64,000 bases of DNA from Acinetobacter lactucae (GTDB taxonomy: Bacteria; Pseudomonadota; Gammaproteobacteria; Pseudomonadales; Moraxellaceae), in NCBI RefSeq assembly GCF_013344765.1, contig NZ_JABVBF010000002.1:1-64000 (forward strand), given 5' to 3'. Below are positions 18,388 to 26,930 of the stretch, piece after piece. The translations under genes and the position numbers were made by a program. The notes under the pieces are model-generated. The model ran no database searches. It was not told the DNA's origin and saw only the letters and a list, made by a program, of their open reading frames with translations. Positions within the stretch are counted from its first letter, which is position 1. Every line of letters begins with the position of its first letter.

Positions 18388-18980
18388 TTTGCACGTTTCA
18401 AATAGCTTTGATGTAAAGGCTCTAATTGCTGATATAAATGTTCGAGTAATCCGTCATTAAACACAATGTCATTGGCAAGTTCACGTTTACGCTCGCGTGG
18501 CATTTGTGCTGCAATAATTTTCTGGATTTGTTCTTGATTTTGCCCATCACGTTGGCTTGCACGCTGAATTTGAGTTTGTTCACTCGCATCAACTAATAGA
18601 GTGTGATTAACCAATTCATGCTGATTGGTTTCAAAAAGTAGAGGTGAAACTAAAATCACATATGGACTTTTGGGATTTTGTAGCTGTTGAATAATAGATT
18701 GGCGAATGGCTGGATGCGTGATTTTTTCGAGTGTTTGTCTTGCTTCAGGATTTTGAAAAATATATTCACGTAGGGCACGACGGTCTAGATTGCCGTCGGA
18801 TTGAAGCACCCAGTCTCCAAAAGTTTGTTGGATTTTTTGCAGGGCAGGTTGGCCTTTCTCAACCACTTCGCGAGCAACAATATCGGCATCGACGACTTGG
18901 ATTCCTTGGGATTCAAACCATTGTGTTGCAGCAGATTTTCCACTGCCAATACCACCTGTGATTCCCAGAATAAAAGCCAT
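18384..18980 (-). CDS. coaE: Dephospho-CoA kinase
   Basis: CoaE phosphorylates dephospho-CoA in the last step of coenzyme A synthesis. The P-loop GGIGSGKS is at residues 9-16 and the family features VVDADIVAREVV and HPAIRQSIIQQL follow; length (198) is normal. It follows pilD directly, one base after that stop, in the pilB-pilC-pilD-coaE order conserved in Pseudomonas and Acinetobacter. The overlap with the DMT gene at its 3' end leaves no room for a terminator. Confidence 0.96.
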   Translation of the reverse strand: MAFILGITGGIGSGKSAATQWFESQGIQVVDADIVAREVVEKGQPALQKIQQTFGDWVLQSDGNLDRRALREYIFQNPEARQTLEKITHPAIRQSIIQQLQNPKSPYVILVSPLLFETNQHELVNHTLLVDASEQTQIQRASQRDGQNQEQIQKIIAAQMPRERKRELANDIVFNDGLLEHLYQQLEPLHQSYLKRAN

Positions 18981-18981
18981 C

Positions 18982-19842
18982 TTAACCTCCCAAGTAAATT
19001 TTCATAATCTGATCACCCCATAAAAAGGCAACCCAACCCGCAATGGCAATATATGGCCCAAAGGCAAAGGGCTGATTATCATTACGCAATTTTAGTAAAA
19101 TGATGCCAATGATTGCACCAAGTAAAGATGACAATAGCACAATTAATGGCAGCATCAATGGTCCCATCCACGCGCCCAATGCGGCAAGCAATTTAAAGTC
19201 GCCGTAGCCCATACCTTCTTTGCCTGTAATCACTTTAAATAAGTAATACACAATCCAAAGGCATAAAAAGCCGATTAAATATCCCCAAATAGCTGAGTTA
19301 GGCGAAGTATAAATATTAAAGGTGTTAATGCCTAAACCAAGCGCAGCCAAAGGTAGGGTAAAGCGGTCAGGTAGCAGCTGAGTATCAAAGTCTATAAATG
19401 TTAAAGCAATTAAAATCCAAGTAAGGACTAGTCCCCAAAGCATTTGTAGGGTTGGGCCAAGCACCAAGACCACGACCAACGAACATGCCATTGTTAATAG
19501 TTCGATGGCTGGGTAGCGCATGCTAATTGCATGCTCACAATGCCCACATTTACCTTTTAAAACCAACCAACTTATGACAGGAATATTTTGATACCAGCGA
19601 ATGGGCTGGTGACATTGGGGGCATGATGAAGCAGGCTTACTTAATGTCAGTTTTTCATGATCAATGATTGGTTGTTCGGGATTAAGCAACATTTGACATT
19701 CTTGCTGCCAATCTTGTTCCATCATTCTTGGGGTGCGATAAATTACCACATTCAGAAAGCTACCAATACATAGGCTCAATAGCGCAACTGCAATATAAAG
19801 TGCAGTTAAGTTTTGAATAAAATAAGCAATAATTTCTTGCAT
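18982..19842 (-). CDS. pilD: Prepilin peptidase / N-methyltransferase PilD
   Basis: PilD cleaves the leader of type IV prepilins and N-methylates the new terminus at the inner membrane. The cytoplasmic zinc loop has paired cysteines CPQCHQPIRW and CGHC, and the two catalytic aspartates are in FIDFDTQLLPDR and GYGDFKLLAALG. About eight hydrophobic helices make up the rest. It also serves type II secretion pseudopilins. The start is adjacent to the pilC stop (19842 shared), so it is coupled to pilC. Confidence 0.96.
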   Translation of the reverse strand: MQEIIAYFIQNLTALYIAVALLSLCIGSFLNVVIYRTPRMMEQDWQQECQMLLNPEQPIIDHEKLTLSKPASSCPQCHQPIRWYQNIPVISWLVLKGKCGHCEHAISMRYPAIELLTMACSLVVVLVLGPTLQMLWGLVLTWILIALTFIDFDTQLLPDRFTLPLAALGLGINTFNIYTSPNSAIWGYLIGFLCLWIVYYLFKVITGKEGMGYGDFKLLAALGAWMGPLMLPLIVLLSSLLGAIIGIILLKLRNDNQPFAFGPYIAIAGWVAFLWGDQIMKIYLGG

Positions 19843-21068
19843 TATATGACTGAGCCCATTTGGAAAATTGGAAGATACATAGCAACAACCAGACCGCCTA
19901 CGAGTACCCCTAAAATTGCCATGATTAAAGGTTCCATCATTGAGGTTAAACCATCAACGGCATTATCAACTTCATTCTCATAATAAGTGGCAACTTTATC
20001 GAGCATGCTGTCTAGTGCCCCAGATTCTTCACCAATTGCGACCATTTGTATAGCCATAGATGGAAAACGATTTGAAACACGCATTGCAAATTGGAGTTGT
20101 TGGCCTGTAGCAACATCTTCACGAATTTTCATGACGGCTTGTTCATAAATAACATTATTGGTTGCACCAGCCGTTGACTCAAGTGCATCAATGAGCGGAA
20201 CACCAGCTGCAAACGTGGTGGCTAAAGTGCGGCTATAACGGGCAATAATTGCCTTGTAAACCAGATCACCAAAAATAGGTAATTTCAGGGTAAGTTTGTC
20301 TAAACCATCACGGAACTTTTTACTCCGCTTCTTGGCTTCCAGAAATGCGGCAATAATTGCTCCAATCACGATAATCATAATGAACCAGTATTCCTGCATC
20401 CATTTCGACATATTCACGACCATTTGGGTGAATGCAGGTAAATCTGCACCAAAAGAAGAAAACAGGTCTTGGAAAACTGGAACGACTTTAACCATCAAAA
20501 TAATGGTAACAACCACAGCAACCACGATAACCGTTGCTGGATACTTCATAGCCTTCTTAATTTTCTGCTTAAGCAATTCACTTTTTTCTTTATAAATTGC
20601 CACGCGGTCTAACATGGTTTCAAGCGCACCAGATTGTTCGCCAGATTCTACAAGAGAGCAAAACAAGTTATCGAAGTGTTGAGGATACTTTCTTAAAGCT
20701 GAAGCAAAAGTACTACCACCTTCAACTTCACCTTTAATGCCAAGTACTACTTCACGCATGGCAGGATTTTCTAGACCCTCTGCTACAATTTCAAAGCCTT
20801 GTACCAGTGGTACACCTGCTTTCATCATCGTTGCAAGTTGTCGGGTAAAAATCGTGATATCAAGTGTTGATACTTTCTTCTTGAATAAACCTTCAAGAAT
20901 ATTTTTACGCTTTTCCCGAATATTGCGGACAGTTACCCCTTGTTTGCGTAGGGTGACTTTGGCTAAAGCCATATTCTTAGCCGGAAGTTCTCCCTTAATT
21001 TTGACACCCTTACGGTCAACCCCATCATAAGCAAAAGTCGGCATCATCTGTGCCTTTTTGACAGTCAT
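19842..21068 (-). CDS. pilC: Type IV pilus inner-membrane platform protein PilC
   Basis: PilC is the integral-membrane platform that works with PilB and PilT during pilus extension and retraction. Two T2SS-F domains are visible, with the repeated core FTRQLATMMKAGVPLVQGFE and YSRTLATTFAAGVPLIDALE, and membrane helices near 180, 230 and 380. At 408 residues the length is typical. It lies between pilB (27 bases upstream) and pilD, in the extension-motor operon. In Acinetobacter this machinery also supports natural transformation and twitching. Confidence 0.96.
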   Translation of the reverse strand: MTVKKAQMMPTFAYDGVDRKGVKIKGELPAKNMALAKVTLRKQGVTVRNIREKRKNILEGLFKKKVSTLDITIFTRQLATMMKAGVPLVQGFEIVAEGLENPAMREVVLGIKGEVEGGSTFASALRKYPQHFDNLFCSLVESGEQSGALETMLDRVAIYKEKSELLKQKIKKAMKYPATVIVVAVVVTIILMVKVVPVFQDLFSSFGADLPAFTQMVVNMSKWMQEYWFIMIIVIGAIIAAFLEAKKRSKKFRDGLDKLTLKLPIFGDLVYKAIIARYSRTLATTFAAGVPLIDALESTAGATNNVIYEQAVMKIREDVATGQQLQFAMRVSNRFPSMAIQMVAIGEESGALDSMLDKVATYYENEVDNAVDGLTSMMEPLIMAILGVLVGGLVVAMYLPIFQMGSVI

Positions 21069-21095
21069 GACATTATCCTTATTTTAAATTGTCTT

Positions 21096-22808
21096 TTATT
21101 CACTGGTCACGCGATTGACTTCCTGTAAAGATGTCACACCTTGCATAACCTTTTTTAATCCTGAGCGTCGAAGATTATTAAACCCCAGTTTTTCAGAAGC
21201 AGCAGCGATTTCTAAAGCGTTGCCATCTTCCATAATAATCTTGGAAATCTCAGATGTAACTTTCATCACCTCATAAATACCAACTCGACCTTTGTAACCC
21301 TCACGACACTCAGTACAACCCACTGGTTGAAAAACTTGAAAGTTAGGATGGGTTAGATCTTGTTCGGTAAAACCCATTTCTAATAGGCTTTGTTTAGGAA
21401 TATCAGCAGGTATTTTACACTGTGGACATAATCGACGCGCCAAACGTTGAGCAATCACCAGATTGACGGATGTTGCGATATTAAAGGATGGAACACCCAT
21501 ATTACGTAGGCGAGTTAGTGTTTCTGGAGCACTATTAGTATGTAGTGTGGACATGACCATGTGCCCAGTTTGTGCAGCCTTAATCGCGATTTCAGCCGTT
21601 TCTAAGTCACGAATCTCACCGACCATAATAATGTCAGGGTCTTGACGTAAAAATGATTTAAGTGCGGCTGAAAAAGTAAGACCTACTTTGGGGTTCACGT
21701 TAACCTGATTAATGCCTTCAAGATTGATTTCGACCGGATCTTCGGCAGTGGAAATATTCGAACTTTCAGTGTTTAAAATATTTAAGCCTGTATATAAGGA
21801 TACTGTTTTACCTGAACCTGTAGGACCGGTAATTAAAAGCATGCCTTGTGGCTTATCTAATGCTTCTAAAAAAAGAGCTTTCTGGTCTTCTTCATATCCT
21901 AAAGCATCGATTCCAAGCATCGCGCTCGATGGATCTAGAATACGCAGAACCAATTTTTCGCCAAATAATGTTGGAAGCGAGTTCACACGGAAATCAATGG
22001 CTTTAGTTTTTGAGAGCTTAAGCTTGATACGACCATCTTGAGGCACCCGTTTTTCAGAAATATCCATTTGAGACATGACTTTCAAACGTGAGGCTAAGCG
22101 GTTGGCCAATTGCAAAGGTGGATTTGCAATCTGGCGTAACACACCATCGACTCGATAACGAACCCGATATGATTTCTCATAGGGTTCAAAATGTAAATCT
22201 GAAGCTCCCATACGAATCGCATCAATGAGTAATTTATTAATATATTTAACAATAGGTGCTTCATCGCCTTGAGGTGTGTCCTCATCCTCCTCTTGTGAGG
22301 ATGGAGCTTCCAGGTCTACCTCAAGATCAAACTCTTCATCACTAAACTCGAAGTTACTTTCTTCAGTAAATTGCTGCGTCAGAATTTTCTCAAGCTTATG
22401 GTGCTCGACAATAACTGGTTCAACCATTAACTTGCTATTGAAGCGAATGGCATCAATTGCTTCAATATTGCTCGGGTTACTGGTTGCTACATATAAAATC
22501 TGTCCTCTTTGTATAAGAGGTAAGACCCGATGTTTTAAAATCAGTTTCTGGTCGACCAAATCTTTAGGAATTTGGCTGGTATCGTAAACATCCAGATCAA
22601 AGTATGGTTCAGCAAATTCAATAGAAATTGTTTCAGCTAATAAAGAAGGGGAGAGATGAACCTCTTCAATCAGGTACGCAACAGTATCCCGCTTAGCTCT
22701 TTTTGCTGCATCTAATGCTGTTTGCATGGTCGCTGCCGACACATGTTTTTCTTCGACTAATCGCCGAAAAAACCCCGAAAATTTTGGAGATGTATGTATG
22801 ACTGACAT
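21096..22808 (-). CDS. pilB: Type IV pilus extension ATPase PilB
   Basis: PilB hydrolyses ATP to power pilus polymerisation. An N-terminal GspE-like domain (about 30-180), an acidic linker and the ATPase core follow. Visible motifs are Walker A GPTGSGKT, the Asp box, Walker B IIMVGEIRDLETAEIA, the His box MSTLHTNSAPETL, and two CxxC pairs (CPQC, CTEC) forming a zinc site. I chose ATG 22808 (570 residues) because GGTAGG lies six bases upstream; ATG 22826 is an in-frame alternative that adds six residues. It heads pilB-pilC-pilD-coaE. Confidence 0.96.
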   Translation of the reverse strand: MSVIHTSPKFSGFFRRLVEEKHVSAATMQTALDAAKRAKRDTVAYLIEEVHLSPSLLAETISIEFAEPYFDLDVYDTSQIPKDLVDQKLILKHRVLPLIQRGQILYVATSNPSNIEAIDAIRFNSKLMVEPVIVEHHKLEKILTQQFTEESNFEFSDEEFDLEVDLEAPSSQEEDEDTPQGDEAPIVKYINKLLIDAIRMGASDLHFEPYEKSYRVRYRVDGVLRQIANPPLQLANRLASRLKVMSQMDISEKRVPQDGRIKLKLSKTKAIDFRVNSLPTLFGEKLVLRILDPSSAMLGIDALGYEEDQKALFLEALDKPQGMLLITGPTGSGKTVSLYTGLNILNTESSNISTAEDPVEINLEGINQVNVNPKVGLTFSAALKSFLRQDPDIIMVGEIRDLETAEIAIKAAQTGHMVMSTLHTNSAPETLTRLRNMGVPSFNIATSVNLVIAQRLARRLCPQCKIPADIPKQSLLEMGFTEQDLTHPNFQVFQPVGCTECREGYKGRVGIYEVMKVTSEISKIIMEDGNALEIAAASEKLGFNNLRRSGLKKVMQGVTSLQEVNRVTSE

Positions 22809-23099
22809 CTGCCTACCTGTACTCATATGTTTATAATTGGTATATAAAAAATTATACTTTTGTTATCTAAAATTACTACCTGAGAAAATGATGCTCTGGT
22901 CTTGATCTACTCGCCAAAGCTTGAACTGGTCGAAGTTTTTATCTATTAATTTTTGAAAGATGATTCTTTAGATTCAATAAAGTTTTATAACTGTTTTCAA
23001 TGACTAGAAAAGATATGACCAAAGCCGTTAAAGAAAAGTATCTGAAATTTGCATAAATGCGTGTAGAATGTGCTGCATTTTTGATGAAAGGTGAGCCGT

Positions 23100-23894
23100 A
23101 TGTCGGGTTCGACGATTACGCCTTGGGTAGTTGGCAACTGGAAAATGAACCCAATGCGTGCCAATGCCAAACAACTTATAGAAGAATTTAAACAACTATT
23201 GCAACAAGACCAAATTGCAGACGAAAGCTGTCATGTCGGGGTTGCTCCGGTTTCTATTGCACTTGCAATGGTACAAACACAATTGCAAGATGCTGCAAGA
23301 ACAGTATATACAGTTGCACAAGACGTATCACGTGTAGCAGGTACAGGCGCATATACTGGCGAAGTCAGTGCAGAATTATTAAAAGATAGCCAAATTAATT
23401 TTGTATTGGTGGGGCATTCTGAACGCCGTGATATTTTTGGTGACAACGTTGAAATTTTGAAGGCGAAACTCCAAAATGCTTTAAATGCTGGCTTGACTGT
23501 CATTTATTGTGTTGGTGAAAGCCTCGAACAACGTGAAAAAGATTTGGCAGAACAAGTTGTATTGCAACAAATTTGTGATATTGCTCCTGTAGTTACTGCT
23601 GAGCAGTGGCAAAAACAAATTGTAATTGCCTATGAACCAATCTGGGCAATTGGGACAGGTAAAACTGCTTCTCCACAAGATGCACAGGCAATGCATGCTA
23701 AGATTCGTGAAGGTTTAAGTCAGATTACCCCAGCGGGTTCAGACATTGCGATTTTATATGGCGGTAGTGTAAAAGCTGAAAATGCAGTCGAGTTGGCAGC
23801 ATGTCCAGATATTAATGGTGCGTTGGTAGGCGGTGCTTCATTAAATGCAGCATCTTTTTATCAAATTGTACAAGCCTTTGCACAAAGTAAATAA
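23100..23894 (+). CDS. tpiA: Triose-phosphate isomerase
   Basis: TpiA interconverts dihydroxyacetone phosphate and glyceraldehyde-3-phosphate. The active site is complete: N13 and K15 in GNWKMN, the electrophilic histidine in VGHSERR, and the catalytic glutamate in [14 protein letters not shown]; the phosphate-binding loop is [12 protein letters not shown]. The start at ATG 23100 follows AAAGGTGAG and gives 264 residues; a GTG at 23091 lies within that ribosome-binding site. secG follows after 12 bases, the order seen in many gammaproteobacteria. Confidence 0.97.
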   Translation: MSGSTITPWVVGNWKMNPMRANAKQLIEEFKQLLQQDQIADESCHVGVAPVSIALAMVQTQLQDAARTVYTVAQDVSRVAGTGAYTGEVSAELLKDSQINFVLVGHSERRDIFGDNVEILKAKLQNALNAGLTVIYCVGESLEQREKDLAEQVVLQQICDIAPVVTAEQWQKQIVIAYEPIWAIGTGKTASPQDAQAMHAKIREGLSQITPAGSDIAILYGGSVKAENAVELAACPDINGALVGGASLNAASFYQIVQAFAQSK

Positions 23895-23906
23895 CGAGGA
23901 TAGGGT

Positions 23907-24236
23907 ATGCACTCTTTTGTACTGATCGTACATATTATTTTAGCGGTACTGATGATTGCCTTGATTCTAGTGCAACACGGTAAAGGTGCGGATGCTGGCG
24001 CTTCTTTCGGTGGTGGTGGAGCAGCAACTGTATTTGGTGCATCAGGTTCAGGTAACTTCCTTACTCGCCTTACTGCTGTTTTAACGGCATTGTTTTTTGT
24101 GACGAGTTTAACTCTCGCTGTTTTTGCAAAAAAACAGACTACTGATGCATATAGTTTGAAAACTATACAAACTACAGCACCAGTTCAAACAACATCGCCT
24201 GAAACTTCACCAAATGCACCAAAATCGAGTCAATAA
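23907..24236 (+). CDS. secG: Preprotein translocase subunit SecG
   Basis: SecG is the small non-essential subunit of SecYEG that assists protein translocation. Two transmembrane helices (about 3-22 and 52-70) flank the conserved GKGADAGASFGGG loop with its glycine-rich FGASGSGNFLTR continuation. The C-terminal tail is Thr/Pro-rich and variable. It follows tpiA closely and precedes tRNA-Leu, matching the secG-leu tRNA arrangement known in E. coli. Confidence 0.95.
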   Translation: MHSFVLIVHIILAVLMIALILVQHGKGADAGASFGGGGAATVFGASGSGNFLTRLTAVLTALFFVTSLTLAVFAKKQTTDAYSLKTIQTTAPVQTTSPETSPNAPKSSQ

Positions 24237-24292
24237 TTCGAAATAGGGCTTTCCTTTTGTAGTGGGAAGGACTAGAATGCGTCCCACAAGCT

Positions 24293-24377
24293 GCGGTGGT
24301 GGTGGAATTGGTAGACACGCTACCTTGAGGTGGTAGTGCCTTCGGGCGTGGGGGTTCAAGTCCCCCCTTCCGCACCA
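24293..24377 (+). tRNA. tRNA-Leu (anticodon GAG)
   Basis: The 85-nt cloverleaf has the long variable arm expected of leucine tRNAs (TGCCTTCGGGCG), the D-loop AATTGGTAGACAC, the anticodon stem CTACC/GGTAG with GAG at 24327-24329, the T-arm GGGGG-TTCAAGT-CCCCC, and encoded CCA. The acceptor stem pairs GCGGTGG with CTTCCGC, leaving a U-U mismatch at position 5:68 and a G-U next to it. It reads codons CUC/CUU. Confidence 0.95.
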
Positions 24378-24411
24378 ACTTTGAACCAGAAAGTTGAGTG
24401 CAAGCAGTTTT

Positions 24412-24493
<82 letters not shown>

Positions 24494-24540
24494 ATTGATT
24501 AAGGTGCAACTTAATCAGACCAATATCTAATGAGTTTACA

Positions 24541-24568
24541 TTGACTTTATTTGATATTTGTATATAAT
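24541..24568 (+). promoter_or_regulatory. Strong sigma-70-type promoter between the two fMet tRNA genes
   Basis: TTGACT (24541-24546) and a perfect TATAAT (24563-24568) are separated by 16 bases. Transcription would start about seven bases later, just before the second initiator tRNA at 24582. It can drive that tRNA and, with read-through, rimP-nusA-infB, like the metY promoter in E. coli. Confidence 0.8.
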
Positions 24569-24581
24569 TTTTGCACGTTGA

Positions 24582-24658
<77 letters not shown>

Positions 24659-24670
24659 AGTTTCTTAAAA

Positions 24671-24697
24671 GAGGCTCACAGACAGGTGGGCCTTTTT
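24671..24697 (+). terminator. Terminator after the second fMet tRNA
   Basis: GGCTCAC and GTGGGCC pair over seven bases (one G-T), with a six-base loop and TTTTT. It lies 12 bases past the tRNA, so much tRNA transcription should stop here and only read-through reaches rimP. Confidence 0.8.
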
Positions 24698-24730
24698 GCA
24701 CAGTGGACTATTGTTTTCTGTGCTAAATAG

Positions 24731-24751
24731 GGGCGATTAACGCCCTTTTTT
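24731..24751 (+). terminator. Second terminator or attenuator before rimP
   Basis: GGGCG and CGCCC flank ATTAA and are followed by six T residues. It is the second terminator-like hairpin within 60 bases ahead of rimP and may limit or attenuate transcription into rimP-nusA-infB. Confidence 0.75.
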
Positions 24752-24873
24752 ATTGGTTATCGTATCGCTATCGTGTAGTGTCGACATCAATTGGTCAAAT
24801 AGTCATGCTTCACTATAGTAGGTCTGTGTCGGTTAAAACAACCGATTGAATCGCACGAGAATGACGAGAGTAA

Positions 24874-25398
24874 ATGAAATTATCAAATAAATCCCAAGCA
24901 TTGCATGACTTAATTGTTCCTGCAGTGGAAGCATGTGGTGTTGACCTTTGGGGAATCGAGTTTCTCCCACAAGGTAAACGTTCATTATTGCGTATTTATA
25001 TCGATAAAGCGGTAAGTGAAGATGCTGAGCCAGTACTTAATGAAGATGGCGAAGTAGAACAAGGCCGTGGTATCGGTGTGCAAGATTGTGTGCGTGTAAC
25101 ACAACAAGTTGGCGCAATATTGGATGTTCATGATCCAATTTCAGGTGAGTATTCATTAGAAGTTTCTTCACCAGGTTGGGATCGTCCATTTTTTCAACTA
25201 GAACAGTTACAAGGCTACATCGGGCAACAAATTGCTTTGCGTTTAATTGCAGCAGTAGAAAACCGTCGTAAATTTCAAGCAAAACTTATCGCAGTAGACC
25301 TTGAAAATGAAGAAATTCAGGTTGAAGTTGATGGGAAGCATGTGCTTGTGATCGACAGCAACAATATCGATAAAGCAAACTTGATCTATCAAGATTAA
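24874..25398 (+). CDS. rimP: Ribosome maturation factor RimP
   Basis: RimP assists late assembly of the 30S subunit. The 174-residue protein has the N-terminal alpha/beta domain ([27 protein letters not shown]), the linker [36 protein letters not shown] with the family's SPG motif, and a C-terminal SH3-like barrel. An acidic stretch ([15 protein letters not shown]) makes it slightly longer than E. coli RimP. It heads the rimP-nusA-infB-rbfA group. Confidence 0.95.
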   Translation: MKLSNKSQALHDLIVPAVEACGVDLWGIEFLPQGKRSLLRIYIDKAVSEDAEPVLNEDGEVEQGRGIGVQDCVRVTQQVGAILDVHDPISGEYSLEVSSPGWDRPFFQLEQLQGYIGQQIALRLIAAVENRRKFQAKLIAVDLENEEIQVEVDGKHVLVIDSNNIDKANLIYQD

Positions 25399-25435
25399 AT
25401 TTATTTAAATTTTATAAGAAATCGGTAGGTGACTT

Positions 25436-26920
25436 ATGGGCCGCGAAATTCTTACCGTTGTTGAAACGGTTAGTAATGAAAAAGGTGTTAGTCGTGAAGC
25501 GATCTTCGAGGCTTTAGAACAAGCTCTAGTTGCTGCAACGAAGAAAAGATTTTACGAAGGGACGCATGCTGAAGAAGCTCAGCTTCGTGTAGAAATTGAT
25601 CGTAAAACTGGTGATTACCGTACGTTCCGTCAATGGACTGTTGTGGCAGATGAAGATCATGAAATGCCGGCTTGCCAAGATGCAATTTCTGACGTTGATC
25701 CAGCTAAATGGTCAATTGGTGACGTGCGTGAACTCGAAGTAGAATCTATTGAGTTTGGTCGTATCGCTGCACAAATTGCAAAACAAGTTATCGTACAAAA
25801 AATTCGTGAAGCTGAGCGTGCTTTAGTTGCTGATGCATACGAGTCTAAAGTTGGTGAGTTAATTTACGGTGAAGTGAAAAAACAAACCAAAGATGGCTTT
25901 ATTATTGACTTAGGCGACAACGCAGAAGCTTATCTTGCACGCGAAGAGATGATTCCAAAAGAAATTCTTCGTCCAAAACAACGTGTAAACGCTATTTTAT
26001 ATAATGTTAACCGTGAAGGTCGTGGCGCTCAGTTGTTATTATCACGCGCTAAGCCTGAAATGTTAATTGCTTTAATGAAAAAAGAAATTCCAGAAATTTC
26101 TGAAGAAATCATTGAAATTAAAGCGGCAGCACGTCAACCGGGCGTTCGTGCTAAAATTGCAGTGAAAACAAATGATCACCGTATTGATCCTGTAGGTGCA
26201 TGTATTGGTATGCGTGGTACGCGTATTCAAGCTGTACAGCAAGAGTTAAATGGTGAGCGTATTGATGTAGTGGTCTGGTCTGATGATCCGGCTCAATACA
26301 TTGCTAGTGCATTAGAACCAGCTGATGTTTCCGGCATCGTGCTTGATGAAGATGCAAGAAGTGCCGACATTATTTTTGCAACCAGCGATCAATTAGCTCG
26401 TGCGATTGGCTCTCAAGGTCAAAACGTTCGTTTAGCTTCTGATTTAACTGGCTACAAACTCGACATGATGCTTGAAGAAGAGTATCGTGCTCGTCAGCAA
26501 AATGAAGCTCAGCAATATCTTGATATGTTTGTATCACGTCTCGATATTGAAGAAGATTTAGCAATGGCATTGGTGGAAATGGGCTTCACTTCTTTAGAAG
26601 AGATTGCTTATGTTCCTGCAGAAACTTTTGACGAAATTGAGCTTGATGCTGAATTGGTTGAGTTATTGCAAAGTCGTGCAAAAGAAGCAGCCCTTACTGA
26701 TGCTTTGAAACAGCAAGAAAATATTCAAGAACCGAGCGCAGACCTTCTCACTATGGAAGGCATGACTTCTGAGATCGCTTACTCGCTTGCCGCTCGCGGT
26801 ATTATTACTGTCGACGATTTAGCAGATCAGGCTACTGACGATATCTCTGATATTGAAGGACTTGGTCATGAAAAAGCAGGTCAATTGATCATGAAAGCTC
26901 GCGAATCATGGTTTAACTAG
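25436..26920 (+). CDS. nusA: Transcription termination/antitermination factor NusA
   Basis: NusA binds RNA polymerase and modulates pausing, termination and antitermination. The 494 residues run as an N-terminal polymerase-binding domain (MGREILTVVETVSNEKGVSR), S1 domain (GEVKKQTKDGFIIDLGDNAEAYL), two KH domains (VGACIGMRGTRIQAVQQEL; AIGSQGQNVRLASDL) and two C-terminal acidic repeats (LVEMGFTSLEEIAYV; LAARGIITVDDLAD) as in E. coli. It lies 37 bases after rimP and 10 before infB. Confidence 0.97.
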   Translation: MGREILTVVETVSNEKGVSREAIFEALEQALVAATKKRFYEGTHAEEAQLRVEIDRKTGDYRTFRQWTVVADEDHEMPACQDAISDVDPAKWSIGDVRELEVESIEFGRIAAQIAKQVIVQKIREAERALVADAYESKVGELIYGEVKKQTKDGFIIDLGDNAEAYLAREEMIPKEILRPKQRVNAILYNVNREGRGAQLLLSRAKPEMLIALMKKEIPEISEEIIEIKAAARQPGVRAKIAVKTNDHRIDPVGACIGMRGTRIQAVQQELNGERIDVVVWSDDPAQYIASALEPADVSGIVLDEDARSADIIFATSDQLARAIGSQGQNVRLASDLTGYKLDMMLEEEYRARQQNEAQQYLDMFVSRLDIEEDLAMALVEMGFTSLEEIAYVPAETFDEIELDAELVELLQSRAKEAALTDALKQQENIQEPSADLLTMEGMTSEIAYSLAARGIITVDDLADQATDDISDIEGLGHEKAGQLIMKARESWFN

Positions 26921-26930
26921 GAGATGAAAT

